From Spirochaetota bacterium (lineage in GTDB: Bacteria; Spirochaetota; UBA4802; JAFGJZ01), in contig JAEWVM010000176.1 of the NCBI GenBank assembly GCA_023396615.1, positions 1 through 31,541 on the forward strand: 31,541 nucleotides of DNA. Reading direction: 5' to 3'. The position numbers were made by a program, and so were the translations under genes. Under the pieces are notes generated by a model, which made no database searches, was not told the origin of the DNA, and saw only the letters and a program-made list of their open reading frames with translations. This document shows positions 23,781 through 31,541 of this stretch, piece by piece (position 1 is the first letter of the stretch; every line of letters starts with the position of its first letter).

Positions 23781-26553
23781 GAGTTTCATTAAGGTAAGAG
23801 GAGCGCGGGAGCATAATCTCAAAAACATATCAGTTGATATACCGCGCGATTCTCTTGTCGTAATTACCGGCCTATCAGGTTCAGGAAAATCATCACTAGC
23901 TTTTGACACAATCTATGCGGAAGGGCAGAGACGTTATGTTGAGTCACTTTCTGCTTACGCGCGTCAGTTTCTTGGGTTAATGGAAAAGCCGGATGTTGAT
24001 TTTATTGACGGTTTGTCTCCTGCTATATCAATAGAACAGAAAAGCAGTCATAGAAATCCTCGATCCACAGTCGGTACTGTTACCGAAATACATGACTATT
24101 ACCGTCTTCTTTTCGCGCGTATTGGTATTCCCTATTGTCACAAATGCGGAAAAAAAATATCTTCGATGTCTGTTGATCAGATAGTTGAAAATATTATGAC
24201 TGTTCCGGAAAAAACCAAACTTGTCATAATGGCTCCTGTTGTTCGCGGAAGAAAAGGGGAGCATTCAGACATAATTGAAAATGCACGGAAAAAAGGATTC
24301 GCCAGAGTCCGGATTGACGGCGAAATCAAGTCTCTCGAAGAAGAAATTAAACTCGCTAAGAATATAAAGCATAACATTGATATCGTAGTTGACCGTATTG
24401 TAATGAAAGACGGTATACGCCCCCGTCTTGCTGATTCTCTTGAAACTTCGCTTGATATGGGTTCAGGTCTAACGTCGGTGCTTATTGATGAAGATGAAAA
24501 ATTGTTTTCATCACTTCTTTCCTGCACTGATTGCGGAATTTCAATTCCGGAACTTACGCCTCGTCTGTTTTCATTTAATGCTCCTTATGGAGCTTGTGAT
24601 GAGTGCAGCGGTCTGGGTTTTCTTATGCGTTTTGACGAAGATCTTATTGTACCTGATAAAACTATTTCAATAGAAGATGGAGCCGTTCTTGCCTGGGGAA
24701 AGCAATGGACAGAAGAACAGGCGCGTCTCTTAAACAGAACTTTTTCTGTAGATACTTCTGTTCCTTGGAAGAAACTTCCCAAAAATGTAACAGAATTTAT
24801 TATGCATGGTACTGCGGATGCAAGAACAAAGCCGTATCCGTATAACCGTGCGTTTGAAGGCGTAATTCCGAATCTCGAAAGAAGATATAAAGAAACCAGC
24901 AGTGAAGATATCCGAGGATGGATGGAAGGCTTTATGCATAACCAGATATGCCCATCCTGCAGCGGTGCAAGGCTCAAGCCTGAAGTTCTTTCTATAAAAG
25001 TCGCGGACAGATCAATTCATGATGTAAGTTCAATGTCTATTAAAAATTCAAAAATATTTTTTGATGGATTAAAACTTACTCCGACTGAAGAAAAAATTGC
25101 TTTTCAGATTTTAAAAGAGATACGTCAAAGACTGAATTTTTTAAATGATGTAGGTCTTGATTATCTGACTCTTGACAGGGCTGCCGGAACACTTTCGGGC
25201 GGAGAAGCCCAGCGTATCAGACTCGCAACTCAAATCGGTTCAGCTCTTACGGGTGTGCTGTATGTGCTTGACGAACCTTCTATCGGGCTTCATCAGCGCG
25301 ATAATGATAAATTAATTGCGACACTAAAACGTCTTAGGGAACTGGGTAATACGGTTATAGTTGTTGAACACGATGAAGATACAATGCATGCGTCCGATTA
25401 TATCATAGATCTTGGCCCCGGTGCAGGCGAAGCAGGAGGGCATCTTATTGCCAGCGGGACTGCACAGGAAATAATGAAAAATAACGAATCTGTTACAGGA
25501 CGTTTTCTTTCAGGCAAGGAAAAAATTGATTTTCTTTCTGAACGGAGAAAGCCCGTAAATTATATTACAATCAAAGGTGCTTCTGAAAATAATCTAAGGA
25601 ATGTAGATGTGAAGTTTCCTTTAGGTGTCTTTACCTCTGTAACGGGAGTATCCGGATCCGGTAAATCAACTCTGGTAATGGAAATATTTTATAAAGCTCT
25701 TTCGAATTTAGTAATGCGTTCAAAAGAATATCCCGGAAAATTCAAAGAGATTATCGGGTGGAAAGAAATTGATAAGGTGATTGATATAGATCAGTCGCCG
25801 ATTGGCCGCACTCCAAGATCCAATCCGGCAACCTATACCGGAATATTTACGCCTATTCGTGATTTATTTGCATCTCTTCAGGATTCCAAAATACGCGGAT
25901 ATTCTGCCGGGCGTTTTTCTTTTAACGTACGGGGCGGAAGATGCGAATCGTGTGAAGGCGACGGGGTAAAGAAAATAGAAATGCATTTTCTGCCTGATGT
26001 ATATATCACATGCGAAGTATGTCATGGCAAAAGATATAATCATGAAACTCTTGAAATCCGTTTCAAAGGAAAAAATATTTTTGAAATTCTTGATATGAGT
26101 GTTGATGAAGCGGCTGAATTTTTTAAGAATATCCCGTCTGTATACAGAAAACTTGAAACACTTCAGGAAGTAGGTTTAGGTTATATTAAACTAGGTCAAA
26201 GCGCAACGACTCTTTCCGGCGGTGAAGCGCAAAGAATAAAACTTGCCACCGAATTATCAAAGCGTTCAACTGGAAAAACACTTTATATTCTTGATGAGCC
26301 TACAACAGGACTTCATTTTGCCGATGTCAAAAAGCTTCTGCATGTTCTTCATACTCTTGTTGAAAAAGGCAATACAGTAATAGTAATTGAGCACAATCTT
26401 GATGTCATAAAAACTTCTGATCATATAATTGATCTTGGTCCTGAAGGCGGTGACGGAGGTGGAACCGTTGTAGCAGAAGGAACTCCTGAAGAAATTGTTA
26501 AAGAAAAATCTTCTCATACCGCTAAATTCCTCAAACGTGTTTTAAATAAATAA
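23764..26553 (+). CDS. uvrA: excinuclease ABC subunit A (UvrA)
   Basis: UvrA is the damage-sensing ATPase of nucleotide excision repair; it loads UvrB at lesions. The 929 residues hold two ABC ATPase modules. Module I has Walker A GLSGSGKSS (about 36-44), a zinc-binding insert (CTDCG and CDECSGLGF), and signature LSGGEAQRIRLATQIG. Module II has Walker A GVSGSGKST, the second zinc finger (CESCEGDG and CEVCHGKRY), signature LSGGEAQRIKLA, and Walker B ILDEPTTGLH. All key residues are present. It starts inside the acidic zinc-ribbon gene and has only a weak ribosome-binding site of its own. Confidence 0.97.
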   Translation: MSHKFKSFIKVRGAREHNLKNISVDIPRDSLVVITGLSGSGKSSLAFDTIYAEGQRRYVESLSAYARQFLGLMEKPDVDFIDGLSPAISIEQKSSHRNPRSTVGTVTEIHDYYRLLFARIGIPYCHKCGKKISSMSVDQIVENIMTVPEKTKLVIMAPVVRGRKGEHSDIIENARKKGFARVRIDGEIKSLEEEIKLAKNIKHNIDIVVDRIVMKDGIRPRLADSLETSLDMGSGLTSVLIDEDEKLFSSLLSCTDCGISIPELTPRLFSFNAPYGACDECSGLGFLMRFDEDLIVPDKTISIEDGAVLAWGKQWTEEQARLLNRTFSVDTSVPWKKLPKNVTEFIMHGTADARTKPYPYNRAFEGVIPNLERRYKETSSEDIRGWMEGFMHNQICPSCSGARLKPEVLSIKVADRSIHDVSSMSIKNSKIFFDGLKLTPTEEKIAFQILKEIRQRLNFLNDVGLDYLTLDRAAGTLSGGEAQRIRLATQIGSALTGVLYVLDEPSIGLHQRDNDKLIATLKRLRELGNTVIVVEHDEDTMHASDYIIDLGPGAGEAGGHLIASGTAQEIMKNNESVTGRFLSGKEKIDFLSERRKPVNYITIKGASENNLRNVDVKFPLGVFTSVTGVSGSGKSTLVMEIFYKALSNLVMRSKEYPGKFKEIIGWKEIDKVIDIDQSPIGRTPRSNPATYTGIFTPIRDLFASLQDSKIRGYSAGRFSFNVRGGRCESCEGDGVKKIEMHFLPDVYITCEVCHGKRYNHETLEIRFKGKNIFEILDMSVDEAAEFFKNIPSVYRKLETLQEVGLGYIKLGQSATTLSGGEAQRIKLATELSKRSTGKTLYILDEPTTGLHFADVKKLLHVLHTLVEKGNTVIVIEHNLDVIKTSDHIIDLGPEGGDGGGTVVAEGTPEEIVKEKSSHTAKFLKRVLNK

Positions 26554-26644
26554 ATTTGCAACTTTCAGGTTATTCCCTTTGTCTTATCTATTAACGAATG
26601 ATAACCGCCGTCCATTTCCTTCCGTTCCGAATTGCGATTATAAC

Positions 26645-26693
26645 ACGTAAATGAAGCGACTTTAGTCCTTTTTTACGTTTTCGTCAAAAGGAC
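26645..26693 (+). promoter_or_regulatory. leader hairpins that can hide the ribosome-binding site of the radical SAM gene
   Basis: GTCCTTTT (26665-26672) is complementary to AAAAGGAC (26686-26693), which holds the ribosome-binding site six bases before ATG 26699. A second dyad, ACGTAAA (26645-26651) with TTTACGT (26672-26678), shares one base with the first and encloses its left arm, so the two are probably alternatives. No known riboswitch class was recognised. Confidence 0.4.
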
Positions 26694-26698
26694 CTTTC

Positions 26699-28459
26699 AT
26701 GAAAAAGAAAATACTGTTAGTCTATCCCGAAATCCCTTCAACCTATTGGGGAATGAAACACGCATTGACTTTTATAAATAAGAAGGCATCCACTATTCCT
26801 CTGGGTCTTATAACAGTTGCCGCGCTTTTACCTGAGGATTATAATCTAAAGCTAATTGATATGAATGTGCAAAAATTGAAGAAAAAGGATATTATCGGAT
26901 GTGATCTTGTTATGATATCTGCAATGATAGTTCAGAGTACTTCTTTTGCAAGTGTAGTAAAAATGTGCCGTGAGTGCGGAGTGAAAGTAGCGGCCGGCGG
27001 ACCTTATCCGACTACTTCATATAAGCAGATATGTGATGTTGATTATTTCATTTTAAACGAAGCAGAAATCACACTTCCGTCTTTTATACGGGACTTCGAA
27101 GCAGGAAATCCTGAGCGTATTTATTCGACAACAGAAAAGCCTGATATTACCCGGACTCCAATTCCGCGCTATGATTTGCTTAAAATAAAAAAGTATAATA
27201 ATCTTGCTTTGCAGAATTCACGCGGGTGTCCTTTTAACTGCGAATTCTGCGATATAATAGAACTGTTCGGAAGGGTTCCTAGATTAAAAACTCCGGCTCA
27301 GTTTGCAAATGAATTGACGGCTGTTTATGAAACTGGTTTCAGAGGATCGGTTTTCATTGTTGATGATAATTTTATTGGAAACCGGAGTAAGGTAATTTCT
27401 CTTCTTCAGGAAATTATCAAATGGCAAAAAATACACAAAAATCCTTTTACGTTTTTTACGGAAGCGAGCATTAATCTGGCAACTGATGATGAAATGCTCG
27501 GGCTTATGAATCAAGATCGATTTGATATGGTTTTTACAGGAATCGAGACACCTGATTCTGCATCTCTTTCCGGTTGTCATAAGACTCAAAATCTGAAGAC
27601 AGATCTTCTTGAGTCGGTAAAAAAAATTCAAAAAAATGGAATTGAAGTGTCAGCAGGCTTTATAGTCGGTTTCGATTCGGATAAGGACGATATTTTTGAC
27701 AGACAGATTGAATTTATTCAGCGTTCGGGCGTATCTATGGCGATGGTGGGACTTTTGACTGCACTTCCGGGAACTCAGCTTTATAGAAGATTGAAAGAAG
27801 AGGGAAGATTAAAAGCTTCTGTTGCGGCAAGCGGAAATAATACCCATGATTTGCAGATGAATTTTCAGCCGGTGATGAATGAGAATAAACTCCTAGACGG
27901 GTATGAGAGAATTCTTCGCGAGGTTTACTCTCCTGACAAATATTTTAAAAGATCGGCTGAATTTATAAAACGTCTTCCTCCGAAAAGAATTACTAATTTC
28001 CGTATTATAACATATTCTGAAATTAGATCTCTTGTTCTTTCTTTTATTAAGCAGGGTTTTTCTTCATATGGCTTTAAATATTTCAGATTTCTAGTTTATA
28101 CACTTTTTAGAAATCCGGGATATTTTGCTCAATCTGTTTCGATTGCGGTTAAAGGGTATCATTTTTTTAAGATTACTAAGGATATTGTAAAAGCTAAGGC
28201 TTTTTGTGAACAGGCAGATTCCGTTATAAATGAGTTGAAAAGCCGCATGACCGAAACTTTTGAAAAAACAAAAACAGCGTCTCTTCGTGATATTGATTTA
28301 GTAACAAAAGAAATCTTTTTTTTGCGAAAAAGAATGATGAAAAAATACTCCGGTATGAATTATGACCTAAAAAAATATCTTGAGCATCTTCACCGTCAAT
28401 TTGATGTCAAAACATCAGAAATGATCGAGAACCTGCGAGTTTTGCGGACAGAGGTCTGA
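26699..28459 (+). CDS. B12-binding radical SAM protein, DUF4070 (HpnP-like) group
   Basis: Residues about 1-140 form a cobalamin-binding Rossmann domain, without a clear DxHxxG motif. The radical SAM domain follows, with RGCPFNCEFC (C177, C181, C184) binding the 4Fe-4S cluster. The stretches MVFTGIETPDSASLSG, GFIVGFDSDKDDIFDRQIEF and MVGLLTALPGTQLYRRLKEEGRL match the DUF4070 group, whose best-known member HpnP methylates hopanoids at C-2. No hopanoid gene is nearby, so the substrate is unknown; a radical methylation of a lipid or related carbon is the family-based guess. A helical, lysine-rich C-terminus of about 100 residues is unusual. It stands alone and is probably controlled by the leader hairpins. 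Confidence 0.88.
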   Translation: MKKKILLVYPEIPSTYWGMKHALTFINKKASTIPLGLITVAALLPEDYNLKLIDMNVQKLKKKDIIGCDLVMISAMIVQSTSFASVVKMCRECGVKVAAGGPYPTTSYKQICDVDYFILNEAEITLPSFIRDFEAGNPERIYSTTEKPDITRTPIPRYDLLKIKKYNNLALQNSRGCPFNCEFCDIIELFGRVPRLKTPAQFANELTAVYETGFRGSVFIVDDNFIGNRSKVISLLQEIIKWQKIHKNPFTFFTEASINLATDDEMLGLMNQDRFDMVFTGIETPDSASLSGCHKTQNLKTDLLESVKKIQKNGIEVSAGFIVGFDSDKDDIFDRQIEFIQRSGVSMAMVGLLTALPGTQLYRRLKEEGRLKASVAASGNNTHDLQMNFQPVMNENKLLDGYERILREVYSPDKYFKRSAEFIKRLPPKRITNFRIITYSEIRSLVLSFIKQGFSSYGFKYFRFLVYTLFRNPGYFAQSVSIAVKGYHFFKITKDIVKAKAFCEQADSVINELKSRMTETFEKTKTASLRDIDLVTKEIFFLRKRMMKKYSGMNYDLKKYLEHLHRQFDVKTSEMIENLRVLRTEV

Positions 28460-28536
28460 AAATAAGTTGACTGAATAGTTATTTGTATGTGTGATGCGAT
28501 ATGCGTATTTTCTTCATAAAGCCTATTGTTTAAAAC

Positions 28537-28637
28537 CGGATAAAGCGGAATGCCGCTGTGTCCGATCCGCCATGTTTGTTTCCTTTTAAGAGAAACAATT
28601 TAATCGTTAATATTATAAAAATTTAACACTGTTAAAT
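28537..28637. repeat. three neighbouring inverted repeats in the radical SAM-GNAT gap
   Basis: In the 213-base gap: CGGA (28537-28540) and AGCGG (28544-28548) pair with CCGCT (28553-28557) and TCCG (28561-28564); TTGTTTC (28576-28582) pairs with GAAACAA (28592-28598); ATTTAAC-ACT-GTTAAAT (28621-28637) is a perfect dyad. The first two could fold in an RNA, perhaps the end of the upstream transcript. The last may be an operator for the GNAT gene. None has a clean T-run. Confidence 0.35.
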
Positions 28638-28672
28638 GACGGTGTATGTGATTTATTTTATGGAGAAATGTT

Positions 28673-29272
28673 ATGAATATAATAATCAGAAATGAAACTG
28701 ATGAAGACTATAGAGAAACTGAAAATATTACAAGAGAAGCTTTCTGGGATTTATATAAGCCGGGATGTGATGAACATTTTGTTCTTCACAAGCTTAGAAA
28801 AAGTAAATCATTTGTTCCGGAGCTCGATTTTGTAGCGCTTCATGAAAAGAATATAGTTGGGAATATAATTTATTCAAAAGCCGGAATCACAGACAATGAA
28901 TATTATGAGGTTCTGTGCATGGGCCCTCTTTCTGTTATACCGAAGTATCAAAAAAATGGAATCGGTTCTCAGCTCTTAATTCATTCGCTTGAATCAGCAC
29001 GAGAAATGGGTTTTAAAGCGGTCGTAATATTCGGTAACCCGGATTATTATCATCGTTTTGGCTTCAGAAATGCCGCTGATTATAATATTACTACAAGTGA
29101 AGGTGCAAATTTTGATGCGTTTATGGTTCTTGAACTTGATAAAGGTTCTTTGATGAATATTCACGGAAGATTTATTCCGGATAAAGCATTTTATTCAGAT
29201 AGGAATGAATTGGAAATTTTTGATAGAAAATTTCCAATTAAAGAAAAACATATTACTTCAAATCAACTATAA
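28673..29272 (+). CDS. GNAT-family N-acetyltransferase
   Basis: A cytoplasmic acetyltransferase using acetyl-CoA. The acetyl-CoA loop (VIPKYQKNGIGSQLLIHSL, about 93-111) matches motif A of the family (Q/R-x2-G-x-G). The segment VIFGNPDYYHRFGFRNA (about 122-138) is typical of the YhbS-like group, whose substrates are mostly unknown small molecules. The C-terminal 50 residues continue as a substrate-side domain. GGAGAA lies eight bases before the ATG. It is a single-gene unit with its own terminator. Confidence 0.88.
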   Translation: MNIIIRNETDEDYRETENITREAFWDLYKPGCDEHFVLHKLRKSKSFVPELDFVALHEKNIVGNIIYSKAGITDNEYYEVLCMGPLSVIPKYQKNGIGSQLLIHSLESAREMGFKAVVIFGNPDYYHRFGFRNAADYNITTSEGANFDAFMVLELDKGSLMNIHGRFIPDKAFYSDRNELEIFDRKFPIKEKHITSNQL

Positions 29273-29305
29273 TAAATAACAGCCCGATCAGGGCTGTTAT
29301 TTATT
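29271..29305. terminator. intrinsic terminator after the GNAT gene
   Basis: A perfect 15-bp dyad, ending AACAGCCC and starting again GGGCTGTT around the loop GATCA, spans 29271-29305. The AT-rich outer stem gives the U-rich descending arm. It starts inside the stop codon. Confidence 0.85.
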
Positions 29306-29433
29306 AGAATGTATCTGATTATTTTTGTAAATAATTAGATACCAGAAGTAATTTTGAGTTTGTTTATATCCGCTTATTAATAAAATCCAATAAATGACCG
29401 ATAATAAAATGAGAAATTCTTTTTGGATGGAAT

Positions 29434-30336
29434 ATGAACTTTAAAAGATTTGCTGCAGTTTTTCTACTGTTTTGGTTTTTTTTCATAATTATATCTTCGC
29501 TTGGAGTAGGAGGCGCAGGTTATTATTTATATAAAGATCTAAAAAACAATATCAGAGATATTGAAGATTCAAAAATTTCAATAATTCAGTCGCTTGCCGA
29601 TGCAACTGTTCTTGCTGCATCAATTGATGATGATAATGTGAGAAAGATCCGTCTGGATGCTTTTTATACTAATCAGGGGAACGGCAATTTTTATGAAAAA
29701 GCTTTTCTTGTATCAAATAATGGAACTATTATCTCTCATTCTAATCCAGCTGAAGCGAAAGAGCTGAATTATAATATTGCAGCTGATGAATTCAGATATA
29801 ATACTGATATTATATTCGAAGTTTTAAACAAGACTTCGGAAAAGGTTTCAGTAAATGATTATTACATATTGGGTTCAGAGATTCCATTTTCAAAAAATGA
29901 AATTAAGTATATAAAAGAATATGTATATCCGGGTATTGACAGAAACGGCTGGATTGTAACAAGAGTATTTGATGTTAATTCAAAAAAAGGACAAAAAATC
30001 AATTATGTTTCATGCTTTATAGTTTCTAAAACGGCTATTTATGATGAAATCCATAACACCATTAAAAGTGCGGAGAAGTTGCTTCTCATTATTCTATCAG
30101 TATCATTTGCCCTTGCATTTATTGTCTCTTTTGTTGTATTTGTTATATTTGTAATTTCAGGTAAAAAATCCAGGATATCCGAATCAGCATATTCCGGTGA
30201 AACAGATCATTACAGAGAATCATTACAAACACCGTATTATAGTGATCAAAATGAAATTATTTTATATGAAGATGATGAATCACCGGATTCAAATATAATT
30301 ATTCAGGATGCAATTCCGATCAGAAAGAGGAGATAA
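29434..30336 (+). CDS. two-helix membrane sensor with Cache-like periplasmic domain
   Basis: A helix at about 6-33 and another at about 215-242 frame a periplasmic domain of about 180 residues. That domain begins with a long helix (LKNNIRDIEDSKISIIQSLAD) and has AFLVSNNGTIISHSNP, the pattern of a Cache ligand-binding domain. The cytoplasmic tail (about 58 residues) has no kinase, HAMP or methyl-accepting domain; it is acidic and ends in RKRR. The signal may pass to the STAS protein encoded three bases downstream. GGATGG before the ATG serves as ribosome-binding site. Confidence 0.72.
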   Translation: MNFKRFAAVFLLFWFFFIIISSLGVGGAGYYLYKDLKNNIRDIEDSKISIIQSLADATVLAASIDDDNVRKIRLDAFYTNQGNGNFYEKAFLVSNNGTIISHSNPAEAKELNYNIAADEFRYNTDIIFEVLNKTSEKVSVNDYYILGSEIPFSKNEIKYIKEYVYPGIDRNGWIVTRVFDVNSKKGQKINYVSCFIVSKTAIYDEIHNTIKSAEKLLLIILSVSFALAFIVSFVVFVIFVISGKKSRISESAYSGETDHYRESLQTPYYSDQNEIILYEDDESPDSNIIIQDAIPIRKRR

Positions 30337-30339
30337 GAG

Positions 30340-30897
30340 ATGATTGATTTAATAAAGAATGAAAAATCTTCTGTTTTAAGACTGGATGTTCCTCTAGATT
30401 CAAAAGTATCTCCGGTATTTGAGGAAAAGATCAATGATATGATTTCTGGCGGAGAACGCGTTGTTGTAGCTGATTTCTCTGAATCATCATTTGTTTCTTC
30501 ATCAGGAATTGGATCTCTTCTTTTCGCACATAAAAAATTATCATCACTCGGCGGCAGGCTTTTTATTTATAATCTGAATTCTGAGATTACCGAAATTTTG
30601 AAAGTTATAGGTGTTTATAATTCTCTTTTTGTAATTTCATCCCTATCTCAGGCCGAAAACTCACCGTTTTCGTTTGAATCTAAAACAGCATCATCAAAAA
30701 ATGATATCCATCAGATTTCATCTATTGAAGATAAGTCTTTGGATAGTTTCGTTGAAATGCCGTCTTTTCCAGAACCTCTTGTTGTAGAATGCGCCAGCTG
30801 TTCAAGCTTTACAAGGGTGCACAGACCAGGAGATTATATTTGTCCATCATGCCATACGGAGTTTTCTGTTGAAGGAGATGGAACTGTAATTTTCTGA
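30340..30897 (+). CDS. STAS-domain protein with C-terminal zinc ribbon
   Basis: Residues about 1-102 are a STAS domain, as in anti-sigma-factor antagonists (SpoIIAA, RsbV). FVSSSGIGSLLFAHKKL (51-67) has the usual phospho-acceptor Ser55 just before the Gly, and VVVADFSESS the preceding strand. A Ser-rich, probably flexible linker follows. Residues 151-171 form a zinc ribbon, C151-x2-C154 and C168-x2-C171. STAS proteins of this sort are phosphorylated by an RsbW-like kinase and released by a phosphatase; neither gene is in the window. GAGGAGATAAGAG lies before the ATG. It is three bases from the Cache-like sensor, so a two-part signal unit is likely. Confidence 0.85.
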   Translation: MIDLIKNEKSSVLRLDVPLDSKVSPVFEEKINDMISGGERVVVADFSESSFVSSSGIGSLLFAHKKLSSLGGRLFIYNLNSEITEILKVIGVYNSLFVISSLSQAENSPFSFESKTASSKNDIHQISSIEDKSLDSFVEMPSFPEPLVVECASCSSFTRVHRPGDYICPSCHTEFSVEGDGTVIF

Positions 30898-30918
30898 CAA
30901 TTCCTGTAATTTGTCAGA
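30893..30918. other. dyad over the end of the STAS gene
   Basis: TCTGACAA (30893-30900) pairs perfectly with TTGTCAGA (30911-30918) around a 10-nt loop, including the stop codon. There is no T-run directly after it, so it may be a weak terminator, an mRNA 3'-end stabiliser, or an operator near the next promoter. Confidence 0.45.
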
Positions 30919-30949
30919 TATATCACATGAAGACCCTTTTTTTAAATGG

Positions 30950-30978
30950 TTGACTTACAGGATTTATCTTCGTAGATT
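30950..30978 (+). promoter_or_regulatory. sigma-70 promoter of the coiled-coil gene
   Basis: TTGACT (30950-30955) and TAGATT (30973-30978) are 17 bases apart; five and four of six positions match consensus. Transcription would start near 30985, just before GGGAGA (30991-30996). Confidence 0.6.
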
Positions 30979-31002
30979 ATCCAAATTGATGGGAGATAGT
31001 CA

Positions 31003-31541
31003 ATGAAGGTTATTCACGTACTTAAAAAAATTGAAGCACTAGATCAGGATATCAAGGAACTTAGAAAACTTGAGAAATCCCTTGAACGCAATAAAGCATT
31101 CACCGCCCCGATTTTTATGACAATAGAAAAGCAGATCAATATTCTTCTTGCCGATAGAATTAAGATGCTTGAACTCGATATTAAAAATCCTCCTCAATCA
31201 CTTCTGAATGACATTGAAGAAGAGCCGGTTGTAGAAGAGGAAGCACCAGCTGCACTTTCTTTTAATAAAACGCCTAAAAAGCAGAATAAACCTGCACAGC
31301 CAAAACCTGCTGTAAAACCTAAAAAGGAATCTAAAACAGAGAAGCATGATTCTTTCGATGATGATATGGATGACATTCCTGTCCCAATGATGACTCAGGA
31401 CGTTATTGATAAAAAATTCAATGAAATAAAAAAAGAAAATCCTCAGCCGGTAACGGCTGTAAAAAATGATGAAGAGGATACTTCTGTTAAACTTCTTGAT
31501 ATAGCTCTTGAAAAGGGAACCCTTGATAAAGGGACTGTTCA
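31003..31541 (+). CDS. charged coiled-coil protein, 3'-truncated by window end
   Basis: An open frame of 179 complete codons runs off the window with no stop. GGGAGA lies just before ATG 31003. Residues about 4-62 are a charged helix with heptad-like Leu and Ile (VLKKIEALDQDIKELRKLEK), probably a coiled coil. A Lys/Pro-rich spacer follows (about 85-112), then an acidic patch (DDDMDDIP) and a second helical start (DVIDKKFNEIKKENP). There is no signal peptide, so it is likely cytoplasmic. The family is unknown; because the end is missing, a C-terminal domain may define it. Confidence 0.75.
   Translation, partial: MKVIHVLKKIEALDQDIKELRKLEKSLERNKAFTAPIFMTIEKQINILLADRIKMLELDIKNPPQSLLNDIEEEPVVEEEAPAALSFNKTPKKQNKPAQPKPAVKPKKESKTEKHDSFDDDMDDIPVPMMTQDVIDKKFNEIKKENPQPVTAVKNDEEDTSVKLLDIALEKGTLDKGTV

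Noticed and set aside
24177..24977. Overlapping minus-strand open frames of 116 and 130 codons
   Set aside because: They are antisense shadows inside uvrA.
1..31541. CRISPR arrays, insertion sequences, tRNA or rRNA genes
   Set aside because: No spaced repeat array, transposase, terminal repeats, cloverleaf or rRNA core was seen on reading; a covariance-model scan was not possible.

Overview
The window is a low-GC, gene-dense bacterial chromosome segment. The order flgN-flgK-flgL-fliW-csrA, the long FlgK and FlgL, the many lipoproteins and a 7TM-AraC regulator suggest a free-living or gut spirochaete (Spirochaetota) or a similar flagellated, outer-membrane-bearing lineage. No rRNA, tRNA, CRISPR array or insertion sequence was seen, so the placement rests on gene content only and is moderate. 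No gap between genes exceeds about 260 bases.

Region 1 (1-7330) is a carbohydrate locus. A secreted GH5 endoglycanase lipoprotein faces a minus-strand operon that encodes a MalF-type sugar ABC permease, a protein joining a complete acyltransferase-3 domain to a complete MalG-type permease, and an AGE-superfamily (epimerase-like) lipoprotein. A membrane-anchored AraC-type regulator is divergent from this operon, and a 22-bp near-perfect palindrome lies between them. The solute-binding protein and the ATPase of the transporter are not in view. The fused acyltransferase-permease is the most unusual gene in the window.

Region 2 (7330-10400) holds a 64-residue cysteine-rich protein behind a consensus-perfect sigma-54 promoter with upstream TGTTCA repeats. 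Next come an orphan OppD-like ATPase translationally coupled to a lipoprotein with a metallophosphoesterase fold whose metal ligands are mostly replaced, and an unknown membrane protein.

Region 3 (10400-16450) has a standalone elongation factor G with its own terminator, an ECF-like sigma factor with a shortened region 4, and a minus-strand run: an unknown anchored protein, a secreted DUF3157-like protein, a FecE/FepC-type ATPase with no permease, and an MscS channel.

Region 4 (16680-21140) is the flagellar hook-filament junction operon flgN-flgK-flgL-fliW-csrA. It couples late flagellar assembly to the FliW/CsrA translational switch. Its likely terminator lies inside the 3' end of the convergent gene.

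Region 5 (21139-31541) has envelope proteins of unknown function, an acidic zinc-ribbon protein overlapping uvrA, a B12-binding radical SAM protein of the DUF4070 (HpnP-like) group behind a leader that can hide its ribosome-binding site, a GNAT acetyltransferase, a pair made of a Cache-like membrane sensor without output domain and a STAS/zinc-ribbon protein, and the 5' part of a charged coiled-coil protein cut by the window end.
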